Below, piece after piece: positions 7,616 through 16,186 of a stretch of 64,000 nucleotides of DNA. Source of the DNA: Pseudomonas sp. ACM7 (GTDB taxonomy: Bacteria; Pseudomonadota; Gammaproteobacteria; Pseudomonadales; Pseudomonadaceae); assembly GCF_004136015.1 (NCBI RefSeq), contig NZ_CP024866.1:6123449-6187448 (forward strand). The letters run 5' to 3'. Numbering within the stretch: position 1 is the first letter of the stretch; every line of letters starts with the position of its first letter. Position numbers and translations under genes: made by a program. The notes beneath the pieces were generated by a model, which was not told the origin of the DNA, ran no database searches, and saw only the letters and a list, made by a program, of their open reading frames with translations.

Positions 7616-7938
7616 TAAGCAAACCTTATAACCATCAATCGCATGGTTCCGCTGGTGGAAAGACTGGCCGCGAAAGTGCGCGTGTAGTTGTAAACACGCG
7701 CGACTCCCGACAGCATTTCAGTTTCCAATTGAAAGGATGTCGCTTCGTTGTACGGACCTACCGGGATCACGATCGCGACTGAATTGGAAGCATCACTTCC
7801 CGGTACCGAAAAGTCCTGATTCGCCTTTGTGCTATTGGCAAAGGTAACCAGCGTGGACAATACGACCCGCATGGTGAATGAGTTCTCGTCGACCTGAAGC
7901 ACCCCATCGGCGCCCCAGATCCGCATTCCATGAGCCAT
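7615..7938 (-). CDS. Putative tail tip protein, 107 aa
   Basis: A short beta-rich protein between the J-like central tail protein and the fibre genes. The first residues (MRIWGADGVLQVDENSFTMR) resemble the start of the next protein. The genes are packed tightly (3-bp gap from the J-like stop, one-base overlap downstream). Specific role unknown. Confidence 0.55.
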   Translation of the reverse strand: MAHGMRIWGADGVLQVDENSFTMRVVLSTLVTFANSTKANQDFSVPGSDASNSVAIVIPVGPYNEATSFQLETEMLSGVARVYNYTRTFAASLSTSGTMRLMVIRFA

Positions 7939-7941
7939 TTT

Positions 7942-10900
7942 TCACCCCAAGTATCCGAGACGCACACGCAGCACGTTGTTCGCATCGTAGACGGAGACGT
8001 TCAGCGAGTTGATTACCAGGCGGCCTTGCCCGGGAACGATGCCGTTGATCTCCAGTGTGCCGTCCTTGTTGAGAATCCAACCCTGTTGACCGGCGATGTA
8101 GTTGGTCGAGCTGATGTAGCTGCCGATCTTGGCGTTGGTGATGGTGCCGTCCGCGATAAATGCCGAATTTATGAAGACCTGCCCACCCTGCACCGCAAAC
8201 GGAACCGAGATGGCACCGCCGGCGATTGTGTTGACGACAGCAAACCGGTCAGCGCTCACCAGGAACTGGCTTTGCAAGCCTGCACCGGTGTTCTCGATGC
8301 CCAGACCGATACCGGCGGCGACGTACTGCCCGCCCGCCGTGACTTGCATCTTCACCGACCACATCGTGTTCAGCTTGCCAGCGGTGTCGGCATAGGCCGT
8401 CGATGTTTGCTGAATCGCGGCGGTGTTTTGTCCCACCGACACATTCAACTGATCGATCTTCGTGGACGTTGCTGAATCGTTGGTGGCGACCACCTGTTCC
8501 AGTTCGGTGATGTTCGCCGCGTTCTCGCCGATGGCGGCGTCGAAGGTAGTGAGCCTCTGTGCCATCGCTTCGTTTTCAGAGGTGCGAACCTTGGACTCCG
8601 AAGCGATCGCCGCGGTGCTGGTCCAGCCCTTCAGGGCATCGGCCAGATCCCCTTCGCCATTGTCGTCGCGGGACGACGCCCGCAACGCTTGGAAGGCCGT
8701 CGCCTGAGCAGTGACCACACCGTCGATCTCGATGATGTCAGCCGTGTTGGTGGCCACCTGCTGCGCCAACCCATTTGCAGTTTCAACCGACTGCCCCACA
8801 TCCAGCCAGTAGGTTGCATTCGGTGGCGGCGTGTTGATTGGAACCTCGCCTTTGGCCTGAAAGATGTGACCGTCTTCCACGACCATCTGGTCTTTCTCGT
8901 AAACCTGATCCGGCTTGTAAGCGGACAGGCCGTCCAGCGCATCGATCTGATCTTGAAGGCCCGGGATTTTGTTGATCTCGTCCAGCAGGTCCTGGCCGAG
9001 CTCCGTCTCGGTGATCTGGCCGGCGATCATTGCCAGGATCGGGGACGCGTTAGAGCTCGACTGGCCCTGCACGCCGATACCAATTGGGTGCCACGGTCCG
9101 ATGTTGCCGATCCGGTCCACCAGGCGCGCCCAGAAGTAAAAGGTCACGCCTGCGGCCAGGCCGAGCATTGAGAAATCGCTTTGCGGGTACGACAGGTCTG
9201 TCAGCTTGGAAGCGGCTTCCAGGCTGGTTGTCGGGCCGTACCAGACTTCCGTCCGCTGCGTGTCCTCTGCGCCAGCTGGGAAGCCCCACTTCAGGTAGAT
9301 ACCGAACAGCAACGGCGTGGCCGTCAGATAGCTGAGCGCCGGCGGCAATCCTTCCTTCCCCTTGAGGTTGGTCAGGATCGAGTTACGCCAGACCGACGAG
9401 ATGTCGAAGGCACTGACCGCGCGGACGCGAGCCACGTAGGCGCCGGCGTAGATACCCACCACGTCGACACTGGTCATGCCAGTGCGCTGCAGCTTGATCC
9501 AGTTGCCACTGTCCTTGCGCCACTCCACGTCGTAGCCGACCGCGCCGTTCACCGCCGGCCAGGTGATGGTCATGGTGGCGACGGCGATGCCCTGGGACAC
9601 GACCGAGTTCGACGTGACGGTGACGCTGGCCGGCGCCGGGACGACGGTGATCGGGATTACGCTGATTGGGCGCTCTTCCAGGCGCGCGCCGGTGTCGATG
9701 TAGGCGAACTTGCTCGGGTCGTACTGAACCGCCGAGATCTCGAAGACGCCAGGCTCTGGACGCGATACTGCGGTTACCCGATACAACGGCACAGCCAGGT
9801 CATCAGCATCCAGAGCCCAAACGAGCTCTGGTTCCGGCACAGCTGAGTAGGCAACAGTCACCGTTACCACCCGTCCTGCTACCGATTGAACGGTGCGACC
9901 TTCGCACTTGCCGTTGGGCAAGTTCAGGATCAGTCGGTCGCCGGTCTTGGCTTGGGTGTCGCGGTCCAAGGTAATGGCGCGGCCCAACACCGCAGAAATA
10001 CGTCCACCGATTGGACGGCCGGCCAGCAGCTCGTCGGCCACAGGAATAACGTAGCCAGGCAGTGGGATGCGGCCATCGAGGCCAACGCGGAAGTTGATCC
10101 CGCGATCCCTAGAGTTTGTCAGTAGCGCCCACTTGCCACGGCGCTGCGCTTCCGACTCGCGGGTGCAGCCGATCGCACTGATCTCCAGCGGATTGTCGCC
10201 GTAGCGCCGCTGAAGCTTGGCATCCGTCACCGCAGTGACGTCAGTGTCGTAGTTGTTCGCCGGGTTGTCGTAACTGATAAGGGCGCGACTGTAGCGGGTG
10301 CGTTCCGATGCGCTCGAGTAGGTGAACTTGCCGTCGATGACATTCGCCCGGGTGTAGGCGAAGTCGAAGTCGGTCGCGCGCGGCATGTCGGACAGAGTGA
10401 AGACCTGGCCTTGAGCCCAGTAAGTCATGCCGCGGTAGATCGTAGAGATATCGCGGAGCAGTGACCAGGCGTCAGCCTTACCCTGAAGATTGAGGTTGCA
10501 GATGAAACGCGGCTCCTGACCACCCTTCCCATCCGGCACCAACTGATCGCAATACTGAGCGATCCGGTAAAGCTCCCACTTATCGACCTGCCACGGTTTG
10601 ATGCGGCGGCCCAAGCCGAAGCGGTCGTTTACTGTGATGCCGTAGGTGACCCAGGCGGGGTTATCGGTCCACGCCTCCTTGAAAGTCCCATCCCAGATGC
10701 CCGTGTAAGAGCGGGTATCGGGGTTATAGTTGCTCGGTACCATCCACTTGCGGGCGTGGCAATCGACGGTCACTGCCGGGATACTACGGAACTGCTCGGC
10801 CGAAAACTCGATGTACAGCAAAGCGGTATTCGGGTAACGCAGCTTGGCGTCGATCACCTCAGTGAAACCGGCAATCTGCATGGTGTCGGCTATTTTGTTG

Positions 10901-11505
10901 TTGTTCTGATTCGGCGTAATACGGGTGATGCGGATCAGCCACCCACTGGTCGCCACAGGCAAATCAACGCGACGAGTGCGTTCGTAGGTGGTAGTGGTCT
11001 TGCCGTCCACAGCTTCGCTCAGCACCTGCTGATAGGCGCCGCCGTCGGTTGCGACTTCGACCTTGTACTCAATTCTGTAGCCGTTGATGTTGTTTTCAGC
11101 ATCTACAGATTGAAGAGCCGCCCACGCAAATCGCAGGCGCACCGCTGACAGTTCGGTGTTGCTGATCGCGCGCACCCAAGGCGTGCCGCTGCGCAACTCA
11201 ATGCCAAGGGTGGTTTCGTTCTCTACCGATGGAATGCCCTGGATATAGCTTTGCTCGACGGAGCCGTTGCGGTACTCCCACTTCACGTTCGGGAAGTTCA
11301 TGTTGCCCTGAGGGTCTTGCAGCGGCGTGTTGTCGAGGTAGATGTCCTGTGCCGTCGGATTGCCGGCGAACTCGCCCTCACCCATGGCAATCAGTATCTT
11401 GGCCACGGCTACCGAGCGCAGGCTATCCGGCGCTTCGGTCGGGGTCTTTGGCTTATCCGATCCGCCCTTGGCGCCGTAAATATCAAGCTGCTGTGCTGCG
11501 CCCAT
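7942..11505 (-). CDS. Host specificity/central tail protein J, 1187 aa
   Basis: The N-terminus (MGAAQQLDIYGAKGGSDKPK) and the following parts (the tip attachment region around IPSVENETTLGIELRSGTPW) are typical of lambda J-family proteins. The middle carries fibronectin-III-like domains (about residues 590-800, VTWPAVNGAVGYDVEWR-type). The C-terminal 350 residues are coiled-coil-rich with a DUF1983-like segment before a small beta tip. J forms the tail tip and contacts the receptor. The ATG at 11505 has GGAG upstream; an upstream in-frame ATG has no ribosome binding site. Confidence 0.88.
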   Translation of the reverse strand: MGAAQQLDIYGAKGGSDKPKTPTEAPDSLRSVAVAKILIAMGEGEFAGNPTAQDIYLDNTPLQDPQGNMNFPNVKWEYRNGSVEQSYIQGIPSVENETTLGIELRSGTPWVRAISNTELSAVRLRFAWAALQSVDAENNINGYRIEYKVEVATDGGAYQQVLSEAVDGKTTTTYERTRRVDLPVATSGWLIRITRITPNQNNNKIADTMQIAGFTEVIDAKLRYPNTALLYIEFSAEQFRSIPAVTVDCHARKWMVPSNYNPDTRSYTGIWDGTFKEAWTDNPAWVTYGITVNDRFGLGRRIKPWQVDKWELYRIAQYCDQLVPDGKGGQEPRFICNLNLQGKADAWSLLRDISTIYRGMTYWAQGQVFTLSDMPRATDFDFAYTRANVIDGKFTYSSASERTRYSRALISYDNPANNYDTDVTAVTDAKLQRRYGDNPLEISAIGCTRESEAQRRGKWALLTNSRDRGINFRVGLDGRIPLPGYVIPVADELLAGRPIGGRISAVLGRAITLDRDTQAKTGDRLILNLPNGKCEGRTVQSVAGRVVTVTVAYSAVPEPELVWALDADDLAVPLYRVTAVSRPEPGVFEISAVQYDPSKFAYIDTGARLEERPISVIPITVVPAPASVTVTSNSVVSQGIAVATMTITWPAVNGAVGYDVEWRKDSGNWIKLQRTGMTSVDVVGIYAGAYVARVRAVSAFDISSVWRNSILTNLKGKEGLPPALSYLTATPLLFGIYLKWGFPAGAEDTQRTEVWYGPTTSLEAASKLTDLSYPQSDFSMLGLAAGVTFYFWARLVDRIGNIGPWHPIGIGVQGQSSSNASPILAMIAGQITETELGQDLLDEINKIPGLQDQIDALDGLSAYKPDQVYEKDQMVVEDGHIFQAKGEVPINTPPPNATYWLDVGQSVETANGLAQQVATNTADIIEIDGVVTAQATAFQALRASSRDDNGEGDLADALKGWTSTAAIASESKVRTSENEAMAQRLTTFDAAIGENAANITELEQVVATNDSATSTKIDQLNVSVGQNTAAIQQTSTAYADTAGKLNTMWSVKMQVTAGGQYVAAGIGLGIENTGAGLQSQFLVSADRFAVVNTIAGGAISVPFAVQGGQVFINSAFIADGTITNAKIGSYISSTNYIAGQQGWILNKDGTLEINGIVPGQGRLVINSLNVSVYDANNVLRVRLGYLG

Positions 11506-11521
11506 GCTTTTCTCCAGGCAA

Positions 11522-11546
11522 TAAAAAACCGCCTCATAGGCGGTTG
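11522..11546 (-). terminator. Hairpin with U-tract upstream of tail gene J
   Basis: On the minus strand AACCGCC-TATGA-GGCGGTTTTTTATT forms a terminator-like hairpin. It is followed by TGCCTGGAGAAAAGC and the J start codon. The same layout precedes tail gene I and the endolysin gene. Confidence 0.65.
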
Positions 11547-11564
11547 TGGTGGTCGTTGGTCGGA

Positions 11565-12176
11565 CTACATCTGGTCTTCGGCATAAATTGCAGCGCTGAT
11601 GATCGCCCCGCCCCACCGACGCTTGCCGACACAAAGCGGTACCGGGTTGCCGGAAGCCGTGGTGTTTTTGGCGCTGCCGAACGCGTAGCCGGGAGTGTTC
11701 TCGGGGGCCGCGCTGGTTTTGAGCCCCTTCGCGGCAGGACTGAGCATCTGAATGACGCCGCCGATAGCCATAGACGCACCCATCGTGATCAAGGCTGAGC
11801 CAAACGGGGCGCCTGCGCCGAATGTGCCGCCGGTGATGACTAGGCCGACCACGATTAACACCGCACCAATGATCGTTTGAAGCCCGCCAGCCTTCTTGCT
11901 GCCAGTGATGACCGGTGCAATTCGAATCTCGCCGCCTCCGCTGAAGCTCAGTTCTTGCTCCCCAATATTCGTTATGCCGCGGAACACGGCAAACTCCATG
12001 CCTCTCGATTTTGCGTTGGAAAGAAACCGCTCAAACCCCGGAATTTGCACACACAGAGCCTTGATAGCTTCAGCCGGCGATCGGACGGAAAGTCGGAACG
12101 ACCGACCAAACTGCCGAAGTTGGCCATATAGCTTGATCGTGGTCATGGGTTGGTAATTGATCGCCAGCGCGCTCAT
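11565..12176 (-). CDS. Tail assembly protein I, 203 aa
   Basis: A lambda tail I-family protein. The N-terminus has a ubiquitin-like domain (TIKLYGQLRQFGRSFRLSV). A glycine-rich hydrophobic hairpin follows (about residues 100-155, GGLQTIIGAVLIVVGLVITG). It helps J assemble into the tail tip. The ATG at 12176 is placed by TTGGAGAAAAGC just upstream. Confidence 0.85.
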   Translation of the reverse strand: MSALAINYQPMTTIKLYGQLRQFGRSFRLSVRSPAEAIKALCVQIPGFERFLSNAKSRGMEFAVFRGITNIGEQELSFSGGGEIRIAPVITGSKKAGGLQTIIGAVLIVVGLVITGGTFGAGAPFGSALITMGASMAIGGVIQMLSPAAKGLKTSAAPENTPGYAFGSAKNTTASGNPVPLCVGKRRWGGAIISAAIYAEDQM

Positions 12177-12189
12177 GCTTTTCTCCAAG

Positions 12190-12218
12190 CAACAAAAAAC
12201 CCGCCGAAGCGGGCTTTG
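12190..12218 (-). terminator. Hairpin with U-tract upstream of tail gene I
   Basis: Minus strand: AAGCCCGCTTCGGCGGGTTTTTTGTTG, followed by TTGGAGAAAAGC and the start codon. It closes the unit of cargo genes that precedes it. Confidence 0.65.
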
Positions 12219-12231
12219 AATTAGGTTTCGT

Positions 12232-12582
12232 CTACAGGCAACTTTGCAGGGCGGTCAGTCTTTTTGCGGATATCCAGTTGTTCAGCACAGCGTAGTACTT
12301 GGCTACCGCGCCGGACGCGCCTGGTTGGATATCGGCGAAATACTCGGAGCCTGCAGTGAATACGGTGTACCCACCATCCCGGCCAGGCTGGAGCGTGGCT
12401 TCAGGCGTAACCCCGAACAGGGACTGATTCTGCCATTCGTACTGGACGCACTGAGCCAGCGCTTTGTCAGATTTCTTCGAATACAGAATCTTGTCTGGCC
12501 CTTCCTGACGCGCTTCGTTCATCGTCGGCGCCATGCACCCCGCCAGCAGCATTACAGCCACCACCCCTATCAAAATCCGCAT
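12232..12582 (-). CDS. Phage-carried lipoprotein, 116 aa
   Basis: The signal sequence ends in the lipobox LLAGC (C16). The mature part has two further cysteines (AQCVQYEW and LQSCL at the end) that could pair. Strongly expressed lipoproteins of this kind in prophages sometimes block superinfection at the cell surface; that role is only a possibility here. It sits in a cargo cluster between tail genes K and I. Confidence 0.65.
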   Translation of the reverse strand: MRILIGVVAVMLLAGCMAPTMNEARQEGPDKILYSKKSDKALAQCVQYEWQNQSLFGVTPEATLQPGRDGGYTVFTAGSEYFADIQPGASGAVAKYYAVLNNWISAKRLTALQSCL

Positions 12583-12625
12583 GATTCTTCCTCGTCCTGA
12601 AAGGGGGTGACCATAGCATTTATCA

Positions 12626-13048
12626 TTACTTGGACCGAATCACGATGGTCGATGCGATCATGTCGCCCAAACGTTTTCGGGAACCAAAAAAAATGAATAT
12701 CCAATCAAAAATATTCAGGAACGGCGTCGTGATGTTTCGCATGAAAGATTGATACAGATTACAGCTGAGGTAGCTGCGCTCATCAATCACTGTCATGCCC
12801 AACAACTTTTTTCCAATGCTCTGGCCGTTTGGCATTGCATCGGAAAACAGGTAATACACCACGCCTGAGCCGATAGCGAGCGCGCCTACGACACTAGACG
12901 GTAAACCAACAACAGCTGCCAACCGCCCGACGAAAGTAAATAGAAAAACGGTGATCATGGAGTCAATCATTTGTCCTCCCCATCGACGCCCCAGACCAGC
13001 TAGGTTTTTGGGCTTCTGATATTCACCTTGGGTATTGCTTACTTCCAT
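12626..13048 (-). CDS. RDD-family membrane protein, 140 aa
   Basis: Begins with a short cytoplasmic segment ending in LGRRWGGQMIDSM, which matches the Arg-Asp signature of the RDD family. Three membrane segments follow (about residues 30-48, 52-68 and 105-122), and the conserved GQSIGKKLLGM lies between the last two. RDD proteins are small membrane proteins proposed to be transport-related; their role in phages is unknown. It is cargo in the tail region. Confidence 0.75.
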   Translation of the reverse strand: MEVSNTQGEYQKPKNLAGLGRRWGGQMIDSMITVFLFTFVGRLAAVVGLPSSVVGALAIGSGVVYYLFSDAMPNGQSIGKKLLGMTVIDERSYLSCNLYQSFMRNITTPFLNIFDWIFIFFGSRKRLGDMIASTIVIRSK

Positions 13049-13235
13049 GCGCTGCCACTCCGTTGGTATATAGACCAGAGGATATCGGCACCGTCCAAAA
13101 AATATTTAGCGCACCCCAAACCGAAGCGCTGAAAACCCTTGGGCCGAAGTATAAAACCCGCCTGTACGAATCCCCAGTAACGCCCCGCCCTCGTTCGGTA
13201 GTAGCTTTTGGCCTTCTCGAAACCAAGGAGCGGTC

Positions 13236-13466
13236 ATGTCAATCAGAAGTCTTGCGAAAAACCTGCCGGCCGATCCCGACAACTTTGGCTCAGTCCTTGG
13301 CTGGGGAGTGATTCAGAAATCGCCGTGGCGATTCATCGACATTTACGCGTCCAAAGATGCGGCCGAAGCTGAATCCTCAGCCCGTGGGCCACGTTACAGC
13401 GTCGAATACGGATCTCACCGCCTTGGTACGGGCGATTTTATCGGCGGGCTTATACCGCCGAAGTAA
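13236..13466 (+). CDS. Hypothetical protein, 76 aa
   Basis: AAGGAG lies seven bases before the ATG. The protein is small and mixed (SPWRFIDIYASKDAAEAE, then GDFIGGLIPPK). It is encoded against the direction of the late genes, which suggests independently expressed cargo. It overlaps the end of the convergent 13450 gene by 17 bp. Family not recognised. Confidence 0.55.
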   Translation: MSIRSLAKNLPADPDNFGSVLGWGVIQKSPWRFIDIYASKDAAEAESSARGPRYSVEYGSHRLGTGDFIGGLIPPK

Positions 13467-13713
13467 CCGGAAGCTTTTCTTCTGCAAAGTGGATCCGCCC
13501 AGGGCCGGACACGAGCTTAGCAGTGAGCCCAGGCTTTCCAGTGTACGCACGGCGGTAGCCATCCTTGCTCTGGCACTTTCCGGAGAATTTCATGTGACCG
13601 ATCTCGACGCCGGCGTCCAGAATCGCGACCCCGGATTCAGCGCCGCAGATACCGCCGTCGGTAATAGTGAAGAGGTCGTGAATGGTCAGCATGTAGCGCT
13701 GGCTCGGCTGCAT
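13450..13713 (-). CDS. Hypothetical protein, 87 aa
   Basis: AGGAGGG precedes the ATG at 13713. The sequence has ITDGGICGAESGVAILDAGV and HMKFSGKCQSKDGYR, a compact beta-rich domain with two cysteines. It is part of the cargo cluster between tail genes K and I. Unknown family. Confidence 0.5.
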   Translation of the reverse strand: MQPSQRYMLTIHDLFTITDGGICGAESGVAILDAGVEIGHMKFSGKCQSKDGYRRAYTGKPGLTAKLVSGPGRIHFAEEKLPVTSAV

Positions 13714-13732
13714 ACAGCCCTCCTGCTGCCGG

Positions 13733-14089
13733 ATGGGCAGTGAGAATGAATTGAAGGATTTCCCAGTCCTTTGCCTGCAAGCCCAAGGACTGGGATTGCG
13801 CCAATTTCGGCGCGTTTATGACCTGGAGGTCAATGTGACAGAGCAAGCCCGCTTTCCCTATGTACTGATAACCAACAGCGCATCGGTCATCAATAAAGCC
13901 TCATCGCTATCACCTACAGGCATCCACCGAGGAAAGGGAATCACCACCTTTTTGGCGGACCATCAATTCGACAAGGTTTTCTCAAGTCTGAGCGAAATCG
14001 GCGACGAGTTCGGGCTAGTTCAAGCGAATGACCTCAAATACAACCATGCCGATGGCGAACTGGCCCGAGTGTTCGATCACATTAAGTAG
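13733..14089 (+). CDS. Hypothetical protein, 118 aa
   Basis: An open frame with good protein character (FPYVLITNSASVINKASS, and QFDKVFSSLSEIGDEFGLVQ). It diverges from the 13450 gene. No clear ribosome binding site is seen, and the start could be the ATG at 13733 or 13745. It reads against the late genes, in the same way as the 13236 gene, and is probably cargo with its own promoter. Confidence 0.45.
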   Translation: MGSENELKDFPVLCLQAQGLGLRQFRRVYDLEVNVTEQARFPYVLITNSASVINKASSLSPTGIHRGKGITTFLADHQFDKVFSSLSEIGDEFGLVQANDLKYNHADGELARVFDHIK

Positions 14090-14288
14090 GCCGAGAGCAA
14101 CCGCTGCGGTAAAGCACCTTGCCGTCTCGCACTTCTATTAATGCTCCCTCGGCAAGATGATATGGGCCGCTGAGTACATACTCGGCGCGCCCATCTTGAA
14201 CGTCTATTTCAATAGGTTCTCGCTTCGGCAGATTGCTCAGTCGGCTGCGCCAAGCAATCGCTGGCTGATACGGGTCGCTTTGTTGCAT
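14082..14288 (-). CDS. Hypothetical protein, 68 aa
   Basis: The ATG at 14288 follows GGGAGGGAG closely, so it is preferred to an in-frame ATG at 14333 inside the end of gene K. The protein has a basic, Pro-containing N-terminus and a short beta domain (EIDVQDGRAEYVLSGPYHL). It directly follows gene K. Role unknown. Confidence 0.55.
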   Translation of the reverse strand: MQQSDPYQPAIAWRSRLSNLPKREPIEIDVQDGRAEYVLSGPYHLAEGALIEVRDGKVLYRSGCSRPT

Positions 14289-14313
14289 ATCTCCCTCCCG
14301 CGGCTCTGCCGCG

Positions 14314-15078
14314 TCATATGGTTGGTTGTGCATCTTTGTGCCTGAGGATCAGGCGTGTTCGGTCCAGCCAAGGCCCGCCGAAGACGATGATCTCGCTCGG
14401 CCTTCCGTACAGATGGTGAAGCAAAAATGGGCCAGGACCGAAGGTGTTCGCATCCTCGCCAGGCAAGGATGGATCGCTACCGAGGAAAATCCCTGCATGG
14501 TTCGGGTAAACCGTCCGACCGACTTCCATGACGATCGTGTCGCCGCGTTGCGGCTGATCGACCTTATAGAAGCCTGCCGCCTCGTAGTTCGCCTCGTACA
14601 GACTGGTGTTGTCGGCGCTCTCCCACCACCCATCGGTGCGCTTGAAGGCTTCAAACTCCAGACCCCACTCGCGCTTGTACCAGTCGGCGCAGACTTGCCA
14701 GCAATCCCAAGCCCCGTGCACGAACGGCCGGTTGAGCAGCGGCGTGTTGCCGCTTGGGGTGATGCTGCGCAGATCACCTTCCGGCCAACTGAGGATATGC
14801 CAAGGCAAGGCTGTCGCCTCGCACATGGCCAAGTCATGCGGTGACGGCCTGCTGGTTGCGTCCGGGTGTGAGTGGAAGATACCGATCACCTCGCCAGCGT
14901 CCTCTGCCGCGGCGTAATCCTCGGGATCGATTCGAAACTCGTCGGTCGGCTCGGTTGCGATGTTCCGGCATAGAAAGTACTTCTGCTTGCGCCCGGTCGC
15001 CAGCACCAGGCCGCAGGCCTCTTTCGGATACTGGGCGGCGGCGTGCGCCTCCATCGCGCTCAGGATGTGCTTGCGCAT
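14314..15078 (-). CDS. Tail assembly protein K (JAB metalloprotease-like + NlpC/P60), 254 aa
   Basis: Residues 1-90 hold a JAB/Mov34 domain with the metal-binding signature HSHPDATSRPSPHD. Residues 115-235 hold an NlpC/P60 peptidase domain with catalytic Cys in AWDCWQVCADWY and His in YPNHAGIFLG. This two-domain layout is that of lambda K-type proteins, which act at the tail tip and may cut peptidoglycan during DNA entry. The ATG at 15078 has GGAG before it and lies 3 bp after the L stop. Confidence 0.88.
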   Translation of the reverse strand: MRKHILSAMEAHAAAQYPKEACGLVLATGRKQKYFLCRNIATEPTDEFRIDPEDYAAAEDAGEVIGIFHSHPDATSRPSPHDLAMCEATALPWHILSWPEGDLRSITPSGNTPLLNRPFVHGAWDCWQVCADWYKREWGLEFEAFKRTDGWWESADNTSLYEANYEAAGFYKVDQPQRGDTIVMEVGRTVYPNHAGIFLGSDPSLPGEDANTFGPGPFLLHHLYGRPSEIIVFGGPWLDRTRLILRHKDAQPTI

Positions 15079-15080
15079 GG

Positions 15081-15833
15081 TCAACTCCGTGCGATCAGGG
15101 ACACCGCGGGGAATCCGCCGTGAGGAAGTGGGTTGTTCTGGCCGAAGCGCAATTTGCAGGACTTCAGCCCGCCCTTGCACTCGTCCTTGCTCGGGTCGTC
15201 CGTGGGGTTGTCGTCGTCATCGAACATCGCGCCGCCGGTGTAACCGCAGTTTGGCCCGCGGTAGCCGCCGGTCATTGCCCAGTGGCAGAAGGTCGTCATC
15301 TGTCGACCAGGCAATCCGTGGTTGTCGATCTCACCTGGTGAGGACAACTCCCACTGCACTACCTCGCCGTCTTCACTGGTCTTCTGGTCGATGTACCAGA
15401 TTTCCAGCGCCTCTTGGGTAGGGTCGGCAGTTGGATTGCCCTCGGGGAAGTTCACGGCGTCCAAATACTGCGCCATGGTCTCGCGCACGGTGAGCGTGAA
15501 CTTTGCGAGGTCATCAAAAGCCAAGCACAGCGCTGTGATTCGCCCATTCACGTTGCCGGCCATGAACGTCGGCCGGGTAGCGCTTCCGTTACTGTCGGCG
15601 CCGATCCCTTCAATCTGTACCGGCCAAGCCGCGTACTCGCTGCCCTGCCACCAAATCGATTTCGCCGGCAACTCTTCGACCGAACCCTCATAGGCCAACA
15701 ATTCATCGGGCGTGTGCGGAATCGCGTGGGCATGAAAGCGCAGAACGTCCGCGCCGTACTCCGTGCCATCGATTTCAAACAGCCGCACTTCCCCACCGGG
15801 CTCCAGCTTCTGGATGTCCGTAATCAAAGCCAT
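15081..15833 (-). CDS. Minor tail protein L, 250 aa
   Basis: A lambda L-family tail tip protein. The C-terminal domain has spaced cysteines (TTFCHWAM, GPNCGYTG, DECKGGLKSCKLRFG). These match the conserved cysteines that bind an iron-sulfur cluster in lambda gpL. It lies between M and K, as expected. Confidence 0.88.
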   Translation of the reverse strand: MALITDIQKLEPGGEVRLFEIDGTEYGADVLRFHAHAIPHTPDELLAYEGSVEELPAKSIWWQGSEYAAWPVQIEGIGADSNGSATRPTFMAGNVNGRITALCLAFDDLAKFTLTVRETMAQYLDAVNFPEGNPTADPTQEALEIWYIDQKTSEDGEVVQWELSSPGEIDNHGLPGRQMTTFCHWAMTGGYRGPNCGYTGGAMFDDDDNPTDDPSKDECKGGLKSCKLRFGQNNPLPHGGFPAVSLIARS

Positions 15834-15844
15834 GCGGCGTTACC

Positions 15845-16183
15845 TCAGGGGTGAAAGGTTTGTTCGAAGGTGGCGGTCAGCGTGTAAACCGATCCGCCTT
15901 TGTGTGACGGCTGAAAGCCGGTGCATTTGTAGAGCCCGAGTTCGCCCAGGGGCGGCGTCCACAGGAAAGCCTTTGCCCCCTTGTGGCGGCGCAAGAACGT
16001 GATGATTTCCTTGATCCGCTCCGAACTCCCTGTGTGGGTGACCGGCCAAGACTGCTGCTCGTTGTTGATGCCGTCCGAGACCAACTGCTCGTAACCGTCG
16101 CCTAACTGCTTTGACCTGGTGCGCTGCTTGATGTCGCCAGTAGCGCCCTTTTCGATTTGCCAGGTGAATCGCTCAATTGCCAT
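15845..16183 (-). CDS. Minor tail protein M, 112 aa
   Basis: Matches lambda M-family proteins: FTWQIEKGATGDI at the start, QLGDGYEQLVSDGINN, and the C-terminal TLTATFEQTF. It initiates the tail tip together with L and the tape measure protein. It is tightly packed between the tape measure gene and L. Confidence 0.85.
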   Translation of the reverse strand: MAIERFTWQIEKGATGDIKQRTRSKQLGDGYEQLVSDGINNEQQSWPVTHTGSSERIKEIITFLRRHKGAKAFLWTPPLGELGLYKCTGFQPSHKGGSVYTLTATFEQTFHP

Positions 16184-16186
16184 GGA

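Noticed and set aside
8000..10100. Several long open frames on the plus strand opposite tail gene J
   Set aside because: They lack ribosome binding sites and have compositions typical of reading the reverse strand of a high-GC gene.
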